Shown here piece after piece: positions 35,105 through 44,088 of a stretch of DNA of 64,000 bases. Positions within the stretch are counted from its first letter, which is position 1. The number at the start of each line of letters is the position of its first letter. The stretch lies in assembly GCA_947497475.1 (NCBI GenBank), contig CANMGS010000001.1, forward strand, positions 1,133,747 through 1,197,746, given 5' to 3'. The notes below the pieces were generated by a model. It searched no databases. It saw only the letters and a list, made by a program, of their open reading frames with translations, and had not been told where the DNA came from. This DNA comes from an uncultured Amylibacter sp. (lineage in GTDB: Bacteria > Pseudomonadota > Alphaproteobacteria > Rhodobacterales > Rhodobacteraceae). The position numbers were made by a program, and so were the translations under genes.

Positions 35105-35554
35105 ATGAATAAAAATATTCGTAAAAATCATGCTTCGCCTAATTTCATATTGCGGCGATGCATGGCTAATCGACAAGAGCTTGTCCCGCATTTGCTGGAT
35201 GATATCCAAGACTGGATGAAAACTGTGGGAGTCTCGGAAGGGAAAACAACAGATGTACAAATTGTATTAGCTGAAGCTTTAAACAACGTTATTGAACATG
35301 GGTTTGAGCATGAAAATATGGGAGAGCTTGAAATCCGAATTGAAGTATTTGGTGAAAGAGTAACAGTGCATGTAAGCGATAATGGTATGGAGTTTACACC
35401 GCCAAGTAATACACAAACGCCACTAAAATTTGAGGACAATTTGGATGAATTGCCTGAGGGTGGTTTTGGATGGTTTTTGATTAAAGAAATCACATCTTCT
35501 TTTGAATTTCACCGAAAAAAAGACCGGAACGAATTGATCTTATTTTTTAATTAA
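35105..35554 (+). CDS. RsbW-like ATP-binding anti-sigma kinase
   Basis: This 149-residue GHKL-fold protein shows the N-box VLAEALNNVIEHGF near residues 54-67 (Glu57, Asn60/61), the G1 box SDNG near 91-94 and a second glycine box EGGFGWFLI near 118-126, all intact, so ATP binding and kinase activity are expected. The family phosphorylates a STAS antagonist and, when free, binds a sigma factor or another effector. It starts one base after the STAS gene. Start ATG 35105 gives an N-terminal extension of about 15 residues; ATG 35162 is the likely alternative. Confidence 0.88.
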   Translation: MNKNIRKNHASPNFILRRCMANRQELVPHLLDDIQDWMKTVGVSEGKTTDVQIVLAEALNNVIEHGFEHENMGELEIRIEVFGERVTVHVSDNGMEFTPPSNTQTPLKFEDNLDELPEGGFGWFLIKEITSSFEFHRKKDRNELILFFN

Positions 35555-35678
35555 ACATTGAGTGGAATTTTAGTGAATTAATCTAGGTAGTTATCAAGAA
35601 ATTTACTGAATCAATTTACTAATAGTGCTGGATGTATTGCTCTTTGATTGAGCGGAATTGGATAAGCACTTGATCTTG

Positions 35679-37502
35679 ATGAATATGGAAATTCGTAAAC
35701 TTTTTATTGGAGTGGGAGCCGTTGTCGTTGCATGCAGTTTCCTCGGAGTGATTGTTGTTCTGGGCGATGCGGTTGGGGAAACGGTAACAAGCAACATAAG
35801 TAAAGAAAAAGAGCGATTAAAACGCGAAGCGGATCGTATAGCAGATGCTAAGAAAGCTCAGGCTAAGCAACCTTTAACCTTAGTAGGACAACATAATCCA
35901 CAAGGTTTGGATGCTGATATTTATAAGGCTTCTGGGTTCGCTTTAGAAACAACAGGTTTATCTAAACAAGCTGAAACAAACTTAAAGCAATTGCCAAGTT
36001 TGATGCGTGGCACAATCCCTGTGCAAACATTATCGTCAGTTTATGGGCAAGAAAAGAAAACCAATGCACCTAGAATGTGCGAAATGGAGGAGGATTATTT
36101 TGAAAAACTCGAATTGGATCAACCTTTAAAATCAGGATATTTAGATGATAATTCATATGTGCGTCGCTTTAAACATCGCCGTGGATTTTTAAATGATAGA
36201 GAGATGGCCGCAGCAAAAGTTGCTTGGGGGTATTTTGAAAAGTTTACTCAAGAGACGACCGGCCTTGCCAACTCAGTTGGAGCTTATCCTTCTACAACCC
36301 TATGGGATACAGCTTCCTATGTAAGCGGAATTGTTGCAGCGTATGAGCTGTGCTTGATCGAGAAACCAGAATTCGACAAACGCATGTTGAAGCTGTTGAC
36401 TACGATTAGGAACCTAAAACTTTTCCGTAATGAAATGCCAAATAAAGTTTACCACACGAAAACGGGTGAGCAGGTTGACTATACAAATAAAGCTGGCGAA
36501 ATCGGATATTCCGCGCTGGATATTGGGCGCTTTTTGGTTTGGATGCGTATCATAAGAAACCGATATCCACATTTAGCAAATACAGTTGATAATATGATTT
36601 TGCGTTGGGATTTTGCGAACGTTATCGATGAAGACGGCGTAATGTATGGCGCTGCTGTTGATAAGGAAACCAAAGAAACAATTTATACGCAAGAGGGGCG
36701 TTTAGGCTACGAAGAATATGCAGCCAAAGGATTTGCGCTGTGGGGATTTAAACCTTATTTTGCGCACCGTGCTGAGCCATATCTAACCACAAATATATTT
36801 GATGTACGTGTGCCTTATGATGGCAGAGATCCAAGAATATTTCATTCACAGAACTACGTCGTAACGGAAAGCTATTTACTTGATGGTTTAGAATTGAATT
36901 GGGATTTGCCGCATGATGATGTGTCTGATGATCGTACCCATACAGATGGCTGGCGCGCTGAATTTGCGGACCGTATTTACGAAGTTCAACATAATCGTTT
37001 TGAAATACAGGGATATTTGACCGCACGATCAGAGCACAATGTAAAAGGCCCTCCGTATTTCACGTACGATACAATTTTTTCGGATGGATACCCATGGAAC
37101 ACCGTAACGCCGCGTGGTGATTATGCCCCAGAACATGCGGCCATTGCAACTAAAGCTGCATTTGGATTGTGGGCTTTGTGGGACACGTATTACACGGATA
37201 TTTTATATGACGCTGTTATTGAATTGTTTGATCCAGATCGTGGGTTTTACGAAGGTTTATATGAAGGCGGTAATGGGCATATAGAAATTCAAACAGCGAA
37301 TAATAACGGCATTCTGTTAGCTGCATTATTACATAAAGTGCAGGGCCGAATTTTCACACCATCTCATGCAAAGTCTGAGGTTTGGTTCACCAAATTTAGG
37401 GATCGCGACCTTAGAATCAAACGCGGCCTGCCTGATCCGCCTCAACAAGCAGATTGGTTGCCAGCCTATAAACACCCAGCACAGATAAAGGAAACACAAT
37501 GA
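35679..37502 (+). CDS. DUF3131 membrane-anchored envelope protein
   Basis: This is a protein of about 607 residues with one N-terminal transmembrane helix (about 7-29), a charged coiled-coil-like stretch (about 38-55), and a large DUF3131 domain (about 150-600) of the alpha/alpha-toroid glycoside-hydrolase-like type. Typical blocks are AYPSTTLWDTASYVSGIVAA near 204, GYSALDIGRFLVWMRI near 270, and FYEGLYEGGNGHIEIQTANN near 530. DUF3131 proteins often accompany surface polysaccharide loci; enzymatic activity is unproved. The start is ATG 35679 (or 35685); the TTG at 35658 lacks a ribosome-binding site. It overlaps the next gene by four bases. Confidence 0.85.
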   Translation: MNMEIRKLFIGVGAVVVACSFLGVIVVLGDAVGETVTSNISKEKERLKREADRIADAKKAQAKQPLTLVGQHNPQGLDADIYKASGFALETTGLSKQAETNLKQLPSLMRGTIPVQTLSSVYGQEKKTNAPRMCEMEEDYFEKLELDQPLKSGYLDDNSYVRRFKHRRGFLNDREMAAAKVAWGYFEKFTQETTGLANSVGAYPSTTLWDTASYVSGIVAAYELCLIEKPEFDKRMLKLLTTIRNLKLFRNEMPNKVYHTKTGEQVDYTNKAGEIGYSALDIGRFLVWMRIIRNRYPHLANTVDNMILRWDFANVIDEDGVMYGAAVDKETKETIYTQEGRLGYEEYAAKGFALWGFKPYFAHRAEPYLTTNIFDVRVPYDGRDPRIFHSQNYVVTESYLLDGLELNWDLPHDDVSDDRTHTDGWRAEFADRIYEVQHNRFEIQGYLTARSEHNVKGPPYFTYDTIFSDGYPWNTVTPRGDYAPEHAAIATKAAFGLWALWDTYYTDILYDAVIELFDPDRGFYEGLYEGGNGHIEIQTANNNGILLAALLHKVQGRIFTPSHAKSEVWFTKFRDRDLRIKRGLPDPPQQADWLPAYKHPAQIKETQ

Positions 37503-38929
37503 AGGTTCGTATACATAAATGCTTTTCAGCAATGATCTTATGGTCTGTGGTGTGTTTAAATGTGGTTCATGCTCAGGATGGGGCAAATGAACGTGTCGCG
37601 ATCTTAGATACTGCTATCCCATTTGCGATTGGTTCAAGAGAAGGGGAGCAAACAATTAGGGGCTCGTTTGGTTGGCCAACTTTTCAAGAGGGTTTCGTGC
37701 AAGGTGTATATTTCCGGTTTGATCCTGATGGCTATGCCCGATTTAGTAAAAGCCCACGTTTAGATGAAGATGTTTTTGAAGTTATCTGTGATGCTGGTAC
37801 AACAAAGTGTATTGCGAAAAAAAATAGTTTAGAAATCGGTTTAACCGCTCAGGGGCAGCCACATTTAAATATCATTGGCTTAACCCCAAACGACCGCTTT
37901 TTTATCTCTGATCGAAAAAGCGAACTCCCTTTGCCACAATCTATCTTAGGACCAATTGATCAGCGATTAGAAGTATTGTTGTCTACTGATGGTGACCTTA
38001 TCGTTCGAAGAGAATTGGAAACATTACAAACATTCTCTTTAGTGGGGTTTTCAGCGACGGTTACATATCTTCGGTGGATTTCTCAAAACCAATCATCATT
38101 TATTTTCCCCAGAGGTTGGCCCGTTCCCAGTCAACAAGGTGCTTTGGGAAACACTGCTGAACCTGCGTTAACAACTGGTTTATCAAATACGCAACAAATC
38201 CAAGCAAATCGTTGGGGGACCGTACCAGTTGCCAATCAACAAAATGGGCAGCAAAAATATTCAGGTTTGTCAACACAGTCGTTAAATGTTCAACCCGTCG
38301 GTACGGATACATATGAACTGCCGGCGAGTGAATTTGCACAACAAGCACAAGGCCGTAGTTTGACGTCTGATGTTAATAAATTTGCATTTCCAGCAGAATC
38401 TGGGCCACTCAATAACTCGTACCGGAATAGTGATGAGATGCTTACAAAAGATGGGCAATATACATCGCAAATCTTACAGCAAGAATTGGCGAAGATTAAT
38501 CGTTCGTTGATGAACTTAGGCATCAAGTTAGACAACTTATCGCAACAGATTAATTACGAGGGAACAGTTGCCATTCGAAGTAACCAAAGTGCGGGCAAGC
38601 CAAATACGCGCCTATTTGAGACCACCAATCAAAACCAGCAACCATCTATGATTGATAAAACGGATGCCGAGCAGACACGAGAAGCTGTTATTAAAAGTAC
38701 CTTGGAGGATGTTCAGAATGAAAAAAGCGCCTCTAGAACAAATCTTAATGGCGTGGAACAAGGCGAAGTTTCGGTGAAGAAGACAATTGTTGAAAGGTTA
38801 CTAGAAGAGTTGAGCAGTACAAAAAAGCCGTCCGATGTTGCACCAGAACCAACAGCGCCGAAGGCAAATGAGTTTATCTCTCTATCCGATTACATCAACA
38901 AAGTGATGCAAGAAGAAGCGCAACAGTAA
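37499..38929 (+). CDS. Secreted Q/N-rich protein of unknown family
   Basis: This 476-residue protein begins with a signal peptide cleaved near residue 26 (VVHAQ). It has a globular part to about residue 205 with two Cys (CDAGTTKC near 90-97) likely disulfide-bonded, then a low-complexity Gln/Asn/Ser-rich region (about 210-310), a short coiled-coil (LQQELAKINRSLMNLGIKLD near 325-345) and a charged tail with a Pro-rich patch. I do not recognise it. Four-base overlap with the DUF3131 gene suggests physical partnership; the Q/N-rich linker and coiled coil suit a periplasmic spanning or scaffolding role beside the HlyD adaptor. Confidence 0.72.
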   Translation: MKVRIHKCFSAMILWSVVCLNVVHAQDGANERVAILDTAIPFAIGSREGEQTIRGSFGWPTFQEGFVQGVYFRFDPDGYARFSKSPRLDEDVFEVICDAGTTKCIAKKNSLEIGLTAQGQPHLNIIGLTPNDRFFISDRKSELPLPQSILGPIDQRLEVLLSTDGDLIVRRELETLQTFSLVGFSATVTYLRWISQNQSSFIFPRGWPVPSQQGALGNTAEPALTTGLSNTQQIQANRWGTVPVANQQNGQQKYSGLSTQSLNVQPVGTDTYELPASEFAQQAQGRSLTSDVNKFAFPAESGPLNNSYRNSDEMLTKDGQYTSQILQQELAKINRSLMNLGIKLDNLSQQINYEGTVAIRSNQSAGKPNTRLFETTNQNQQPSMIDKTDAEQTREAVIKSTLEDVQNEKSASRTNLNGVEQGEVSVKKTIVERLLEELSSTKKPSDVAPEPTAPKANEFISLSDYINKVMQEEAQQ

Positions 38930-38948
38930 ATAGTGATAGGAGTGTGAT

Positions 38949-40883
38949 ATGTTAAATGACTTAGCAGTACCAAAGAAACACGACCTTGCTGTTTCGAAAG
39001 AATATTTAAAAAAAGCAATATCTGCTGGGAAAGATGTACCCATGTGGATGAAAACAGCATCAGCAGTTTTAGGTTTTTTAACAAGCTTTTTGCTGGTTGG
39101 ATTACCTGCAATCGCATTGATTATCTATGATCGGGTTTTACCCTCTGGTAAAGTTGATGCACTGTGGACGTTTTTATATCTTGGCCTAACAACTGTCATT
39201 TGTGTTTGTCTGATTGAATTTATGCGCATGAAGGCTCTTCAAGGTTACGTTGTGAATGTAAGAGGTATGATCTTTTTGCAAGATTCATGCTTTGCTGTTT
39301 TCTGGGCGTTTTTAGTTGGGTTTATTCACCCGTTTTTGGCAGTGCCTTCTATTATATCTGCGAGCCTCCTTTTTATTGCATGGAAATTTCGCAAGCCTTT
39401 AAAAAAAGAAAATACTCAAGATACAGACTTACCTGATTTTGAAGCAGAAAAAATTGATGCTTGTGGGTTGGGTCCAGCATTTTACGAAATGGCCGCACAA
39501 GGTAAGTTTCCATCTATACAAAGGTTGGATTTCCAGACGCTTGGGCAATGGCTTACAACAACCCTGCTGCGTCGCGTTACATTTGTTTGTGTCTTGGTGC
39601 TAAGCGCGTGGCTGGTGATTAATAATAACGTTTCAATTGGAACGGCGATTGCGACAATTTTCTTAAATCAATTGAACTTGGAAGTGTTCATAAGATGTTA
39701 TCAAGTGCAGTCATTATCAACGCCACGGCGTGATGTGAGCCAGCTGGAAAAAATCCTTTTACAACGGGATAAAAACAGTGCCGATATAACAGATTTATCA
39801 CCTATGGCGAATTTTTTATCCATTGATGGATTAAAGGCTGATGGATTTTCACCTATCTCCGCAGATGTGTTTTCTGGATTATGTTTAACATTTATTGGCC
39901 CATCTGGGTGTGGAAAATCGCGAATTTTAAAAGCGATCGCAACGAATGATTTTGAGGCAGGCAAAGTCGAGTTTGGAGGAAAAAGACTTGATCGTTTAGC
40001 CCAAGGAACACGCGTTATCGGATATGTGCCGCCTAGTCCTATTAATCTGCCAGGTACATTTGTGGAAAACGTTACGGGGTTTAATCCACAAGCAGATACA
40101 TTGAGTGCGTTAGAATTATTAATGCAGCTTGATCCATATGAGGACGTTTTCAGAGATGATGATCTATTGAATGAGCGATTAGAAAATAATTTTAGCGCAC
40201 AAGGCCAATTGGTATCCATTGCGAGAGCTTTACATATGGATCCGTCCATTCTGATTATAGATTCACCAGAATTATTTTTGGATAAGGCGTCAAAATCTGC
40301 CTTACTCGCTTTGATTTTAAAGGCGAAGACCGAAGGGAAAATTGTTTTGCTTGCAACAGACGATGATTATCTCATGTCGGCTGCAGATGAAGTCATAAAG
40401 CTGGACCGTGGTATTATTACAGATCGTGGACCAATGGATGAGGTTCTTGAGCGCCATCATGAAAGATGGGTTCGCGTGTCCTTTAAACCGAATAAACGAG
40501 ATGCGTTTCGACTGGGATTATGGCTTGATGCACAACTGGGATACAGATTTGATAAAAACTTTCATGAACGCGTTAAGTTGGCTGTGAGTGATCTACTATT
40601 CTTAGCACCTCGCGATAGCTTTGGGGGTCGTGATGAGAATAGTATAATTGATTTAAAAGTAGGCTTGTCAGAAGTTATTGTTACGCTTCATGACCGCGGG
40701 GAACTATTGGAAGCCGTTGATGCAAATACTCAAGATTCAGATATATCGAGCATGGAAGTATTAAGACTACTTTCGAATACGGATCAATTTCAGCAAAAAC
40801 TGAAGGAAGGCTATCGCCAGATAACAGTTCGCTTTTGCACAGAACGCCCTGAAATCACCGTTGATGCTGCAGTGGGTGCTTAA
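38949..40883 (+). CDS. Degenerate type-I-secretion-like ABC protein with GHKL-like tail
   Basis: This 644-residue protein has a transmembrane domain of PrtD/HlyB kind (YDRVLPSGKVDAL near residues 60-72, about six helices up to 250), then a nucleotide-binding domain with an intact Walker A GPSGCGKS (317-324). However, the Q-loop Gln is Pro (GYVPPSP near 358-364), the signature is FSAQGQ near 415-420, Walker B ends IIDSPE so the catalytic Glu is Ser (about 439), and the switch His is Asp (LATDDDY near 470). Residues about 507-633 match the RsbW layout (VKLAVSDLL; VIVTLHDRGE; ITVRF) without the N-box Asn or glycine box. ATP hydrolysis looks unlikely. Confidence 0.78.
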   Translation: MLNDLAVPKKHDLAVSKEYLKKAISAGKDVPMWMKTASAVLGFLTSFLLVGLPAIALIIYDRVLPSGKVDALWTFLYLGLTTVICVCLIEFMRMKALQGYVVNVRGMIFLQDSCFAVFWAFLVGFIHPFLAVPSIISASLLFIAWKFRKPLKKENTQDTDLPDFEAEKIDACGLGPAFYEMAAQGKFPSIQRLDFQTLGQWLTTTLLRRVTFVCVLVLSAWLVINNNVSIGTAIATIFLNQLNLEVFIRCYQVQSLSTPRRDVSQLEKILLQRDKNSADITDLSPMANFLSIDGLKADGFSPISADVFSGLCLTFIGPSGCGKSRILKAIATNDFEAGKVEFGGKRLDRLAQGTRVIGYVPPSPINLPGTFVENVTGFNPQADTLSALELLMQLDPYEDVFRDDDLLNERLENNFSAQGQLVSIARALHMDPSILIIDSPELFLDKASKSALLALILKAKTEGKIVLLATDDDYLMSAADEVIKLDRGIITDRGPMDEVLERHHERWVRVSFKPNKRDAFRLGLWLDAQLGYRFDKNFHERVKLAVSDLLFLAPRDSFGGRDENSIIDLKVGLSEVIVTLHDRGELLEAVDANTQDSDISSMEVLRLLSNTDQFQQKLKEGYRQITVRFCTERPEITVDAAVGA

Positions 40884-42221
40884 ATGTGGCGGTTTCGAAA
40901 ACGCAAAGATCATTTGCCAAAAGTGCTGCAAAATATTGATGTATTGGTTTCTACTAATGAACGGAAGATTGCTTTTGCCAAGCAAGGGAAAGCTTTTTTA
41001 CTTTTTATAATCGCAACAGGCATATTGCTGTTCGGAGCATTCCTGATGATGCTACAGTTTTATAATGCATCACTGCAATATTCTAAAGCCAGTTGGATAC
41101 AGGTGCGAAACCTTACTCCGATTAAGGTTGTATCAGCACCTTCGATGGGTGTTTTAGATAAAGTGTTCGTAAGCTCAGGACAATTGGTTCAAAAAGGTGC
41201 GCTTTTAGCATCCCTTAGAATGGATGATCTTCAACTAGAACTTGACGAAACAAAAAGAAAGTTTGCCGAAAAAATTGTTGAACTGCATTGTCTTACCTCT
41301 TTAAAAACCAACCGATCCATATTTCAACTTCCGTATGATGCGCAATTACTTGTCGATAAAATGACCCAAATTGAGCGCATTGAATACAAAGTCGCCAAAT
41401 GTGAACGAGAGCTTTTAAAAAACTTACACTTTGATCAAGAATTAGAAGAAATGATTGCGGCATTAGAAGACCAAACTCGTGTTCTGGACAAGATTGTGAA
41501 AATACGTGGAGTGATCGAAGCAGATTTAAGTCAAGAGCCAGAAATTGATTTCCTGTTCGGCATAGATCAACAAGCTCTTCAAAAGGCATATCGAGACCAA
41601 TATTTCCCACTTATGCAGTATGCGATTGTGCAACAAGATTTACATGAGGCAAGGCTTTCATATTTTTCACGACAGTTGGAAAAAGAAAAAGATTTAAGCA
41701 GCGCGATTGATCTGACTACGCAGGAAATGCGTTATTTAAGCCAACGTTTGCGTGATCTAGATAAGCAAATGAAAAGTAATTTTATATATGCGTCTACGAC
41801 AGGTGTGATTGTTGGGGGGGAATTGCCGCAAATTGGATTTGAGTATGCAGCACAAGAAACAATTTTTGAGCTACAGCCTTTGCAAAGCCAATTCCAAATT
41901 GGAATTGTTTTGGGAGAGAATGATGTCTCTCGATTTGGTAAAGGCACGCGAACGCAAATTACCTTGGCCGATGGCCAAAAAACCATTGGCGAACTTTACG
42001 GGAAATCCGCTGGTGTATTCAGGCAGTCAAATGGCCAGTTAGAAGCATTATTAGATTTAGAAGATCGTGCAAAAGATAATGCGAAAGCTATTTTAATGGC
42101 TGGGTACCAAGGTGCTGGTGAACAGCGTATCAAGGCGAATATTACGACGGGTCAGGAAAAAATATGGCATTCTATTCGCAGCAGTATAAATGATGTAATC
42201 CCGTTTGATGTGCGTCTTTAG
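40884..42221 (+). CDS. HlyD-family membrane fusion adaptor
   Basis: This 445-residue protein has a short cytoplasmic N-terminus, one transmembrane helix (about 38-60), a lipoyl half (IKVVSAPSMGVLDKVFVSSGQLVQKG near 85-110, given here as landmarks), long predicted coiled-coil hairpins (about 115-310), the second lipoyl half (STTGVIVGGELPQIG near 315) and a beta-barrel end. It starts one base after the ABC gene and is presumed to partner it in a type-I-secretion-like complex bridging to an outer-membrane TolC encoded elsewhere. It ends in a four-base convergent overlap (TTAG) with cbiB. Confidence 0.85.
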   Translation: MWRFRKRKDHLPKVLQNIDVLVSTNERKIAFAKQGKAFLLFIIATGILLFGAFLMMLQFYNASLQYSKASWIQVRNLTPIKVVSAPSMGVLDKVFVSSGQLVQKGALLASLRMDDLQLELDETKRKFAEKIVELHCLTSLKTNRSIFQLPYDAQLLVDKMTQIERIEYKVAKCERELLKNLHFDQELEEMIAALEDQTRVLDKIVKIRGVIEADLSQEPEIDFLFGIDQQALQKAYRDQYFPLMQYAIVQQDLHEARLSYFSRQLEKEKDLSSAIDLTTQEMRYLSQRLRDLDKQMKSNFIYASTTGVIVGGELPQIGFEYAAQETIFELQPLQSQFQIGIVLGENDVSRFGKGTRTQITLADGQKTIGELYGKSAGVFRQSNGQLEALLDLEDRAKDNAKAILMAGYQGAGEQRIKANITTGQEKIWHSIRSSINDVIPFDVRL

Positions 42222-43135
42222 AAGACTAAGGCGTAGATAAACAAAAAGATGCCAAAGCCAGCCCAAACGATGTTCAATGTAGAAACAGAGCGCCGGATAT
42301 CTTCTGTATCAAGTTGATGGCGCGCATTGCTATTCACATATGGGTAATCAACCTTTTCCCCCTCATAATATCGAGGGCCAGCGAGTGCTATATTAAGAAC
42401 TGCTGCCATAGCCGCCTCTGGCCATCCTGCGTTGGGCGAACGGTGCAATGGTGCGTCGTTTAGCACTATATCAAAGCTGTCACGCGGCTTAGAAGTTAAA
42501 CAAATCAGGGCGCTTGAAATGCGGGCTGGTACCCAGTTCATAATGTCATCTAGTTTTGCTGCGGCATAGCCAAAGTTGCTATATTTTTCTGTCTTATACC
42601 CGATCATACTGTCAGCGGTATTGACCACCTTGTAGATTATGATGCCTGGCAGGCCAAAAAACAGATACCATAATGCAGGCGCCATTACACCATCTGAAAA
42701 ATTTTCAGCAGCGCTTTCAATCGCAGCACGCGATACATCGCTTGGCTGCATATGATCCGTTGTGCGTCCAACTATCTTAGCAACTTCAAAGCGACCCTGC
42801 TTTACGTCTTGGGCAAGTGCAACCGCTACATTCATAACATGTTGTACAAGGCTTTTATGTGCGAGCAATATAGATACGATTATAACTTCTATGATGCCAA
42901 AATCTGGAACTGCCGTTAATGCCCAACCCAATAAGCCAGAAACAATCACAAGAATACTTATTGTGATAAATCCTTTGATTTTAATAATTGGGCCAGTGTT
43001 TAGTTTTTCGTCAAACCACCTGATGCAATCCCCAACGATTTGAATGGGATGCGGGATACGGTTCCAAAGCCATTCTGGTTCTCCAAAAATTGCATCAAGA
43101 ATGATAGCAATTAATAGGATTTCGACGTGGTTCAT
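42218..43135 (-). CDS. cbiB: Adenosylcobinamide-phosphate synthase
   Basis: CbiB (CobD) joins adenosylcobyric acid to aminopropanol phosphate in the cobalamin lower-ligand assembly. The 305-residue integral membrane protein has GEPEWLWNRIPHPIQIVG near residue 19, the loop SAAENFSDGVMAPALWYLFFGLPG near 160 and GWPEAAMAAVLNIAL near 235, characteristic of the family. Its 5' end overlaps cobC by four bases, so they are a coupled pair. Confidence 0.94.
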   Translation of the reverse strand: MNHVEILLIAIILDAIFGEPEWLWNRIPHPIQIVGDCIRWFDEKLNTGPIIKIKGFITISILVIVSGLLGWALTAVPDFGIIEVIIVSILLAHKSLVQHVMNVAVALAQDVKQGRFEVAKIVGRTTDHMQPSDVSRAAIESAAENFSDGVMAPALWYLFFGLPGIIIYKVVNTADSMIGYKTEKYSNFGYAAAKLDDIMNWVPARISSALICLTSKPRDSFDIVLNDAPLHRSPNAGWPEAAMAAVLNIALAGPRYYEGEKVDYPYVNSNARHQLDTEDIRRSVSTLNIVWAGFGIFLFIYALVF

Positions 43136-44088
43136 GTGTATGCTTCCAATGCAGCTTGCACTCTAGATAAATCATCAGCATTTGCAGGTAAACCAAACCT
43201 TATCCAGTTTTTTGAATACGGAAAAACACGTGTTAAGATTTGGTGTCTGCATAAATGACTTTGCAATGCTTTAGCATCATCGCATTCTACGAGGCGGAAT
43301 AGGTCCGTGCCACCTATAACGGATAGGTTATTCTGTGTTAAAACCACATCTAATTTGCGTGTAATCGAATGCAATTCTTCGCGCGTTTGGGTAATCCATT
43401 TTATATCTGACAAAGCTTGAGCACCTATAAACTGTGCTGGCCCTGAGATGTTCCAAGGCCCTAAGTAACTTTGAAGTTTCTCTGCCAAAGTTGGCGATGT
43501 AATTGCAAACCCTAACCGCATACCAGCAAGACCCCAGAATTTACCAGTACCTTTCAGGATTATATAGTTTGGCTTAGAAGCAAGATCGATTAAGCTTTCA
43601 TGAGGGCAGACGTCACAAAAGCTTTCGTCTATAATTGTCAAATGGCTGTGCTGATTTTCGATGTCCGTGCGATCAGAAACAAGCCCATCTGGATTGTTGG
43701 GATGAACGCGTATTTGAACAGGGGCGTTCGGTGTATTTTTCCAACCTTGTTCGGTAAAAGATGCTGCAAATTCGTTATAGGTTGGGTTCTGGATTTCAAA
43801 CTTTGCACCATTTACCAGCTGGGGGAGCATTGCGATTATAGCGGATACACCTGAAGCAGGGACGATCGTTGCATCTGATGGAACATTCCACAACTTACGC
43901 GCGGCATTCAAAAGCTTTTCTGTCGGGTGCGTATCAGGAAGGGTATACCAGAACTTATGTGGTATCTCTGGGATTGGGTATGGGTTTGGATTGATCCCTG
44001 TTGATAGATCAATCCAGTCAGCTGCGCCCCCACCATATTGGTCAATGGCGGCGTTCATTCTGCCGCCGTGATCCTGTTTCGAAGTCAT
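43132..44088 (-). CDS. cobC: L-threonine-O-3-phosphate decarboxylase (cobalamin synthesis)
   Basis: This is a PLP-dependent fold-type I aminotransferase-like enzyme of 318 residues that makes (R)-1-amino-2-propanol phosphate for CbiB. The start region DHGGRMNAAIDQYGG and DLSTGINPNPYP are the family hallmark; the PLP Lys lies in GTGKFWGLAGMRLG near residue 175. ATG 44088 is chosen because it overlaps the DUF1636 stop by four bases; a longer frame to 44151 is a shadow of that gene. It is upstream of cbiB and in the same operon. Confidence 0.92.
   Translation of the reverse strand: MTSKQDHGGRMNAAIDQYGGGAADWIDLSTGINPNPYPIPEIPHKFWYTLPDTHPTEKLLNAARKLWNVPSDATIVPASGVSAIIAMLPQLVNGAKFEIQNPTYNEFAASFTEQGWKNTPNAPVQIRVHPNNPDGLVSDRTDIENQHSHLTIIDESFCDVCPHESLIDLASKPNYIILKGTGKFWGLAGMRLGFAITSPTLAEKLQSYLGPWNISGPAQFIGAQALSDIKWITQTREELHSITRKLDVVLTQNNLSVIGGTDLFRLVECDDAKALQSHLCRHQILTRVFPYSKNWIRFGLPANADDLSRVQAALEAYT

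Noticed and set aside
38949..40883. Ordinary type I secretion ATPase
   Set aside because: Four key catalytic positions are substituted and an extra C-terminal domain is present, so a standard annotation would hide what is unusual about it.
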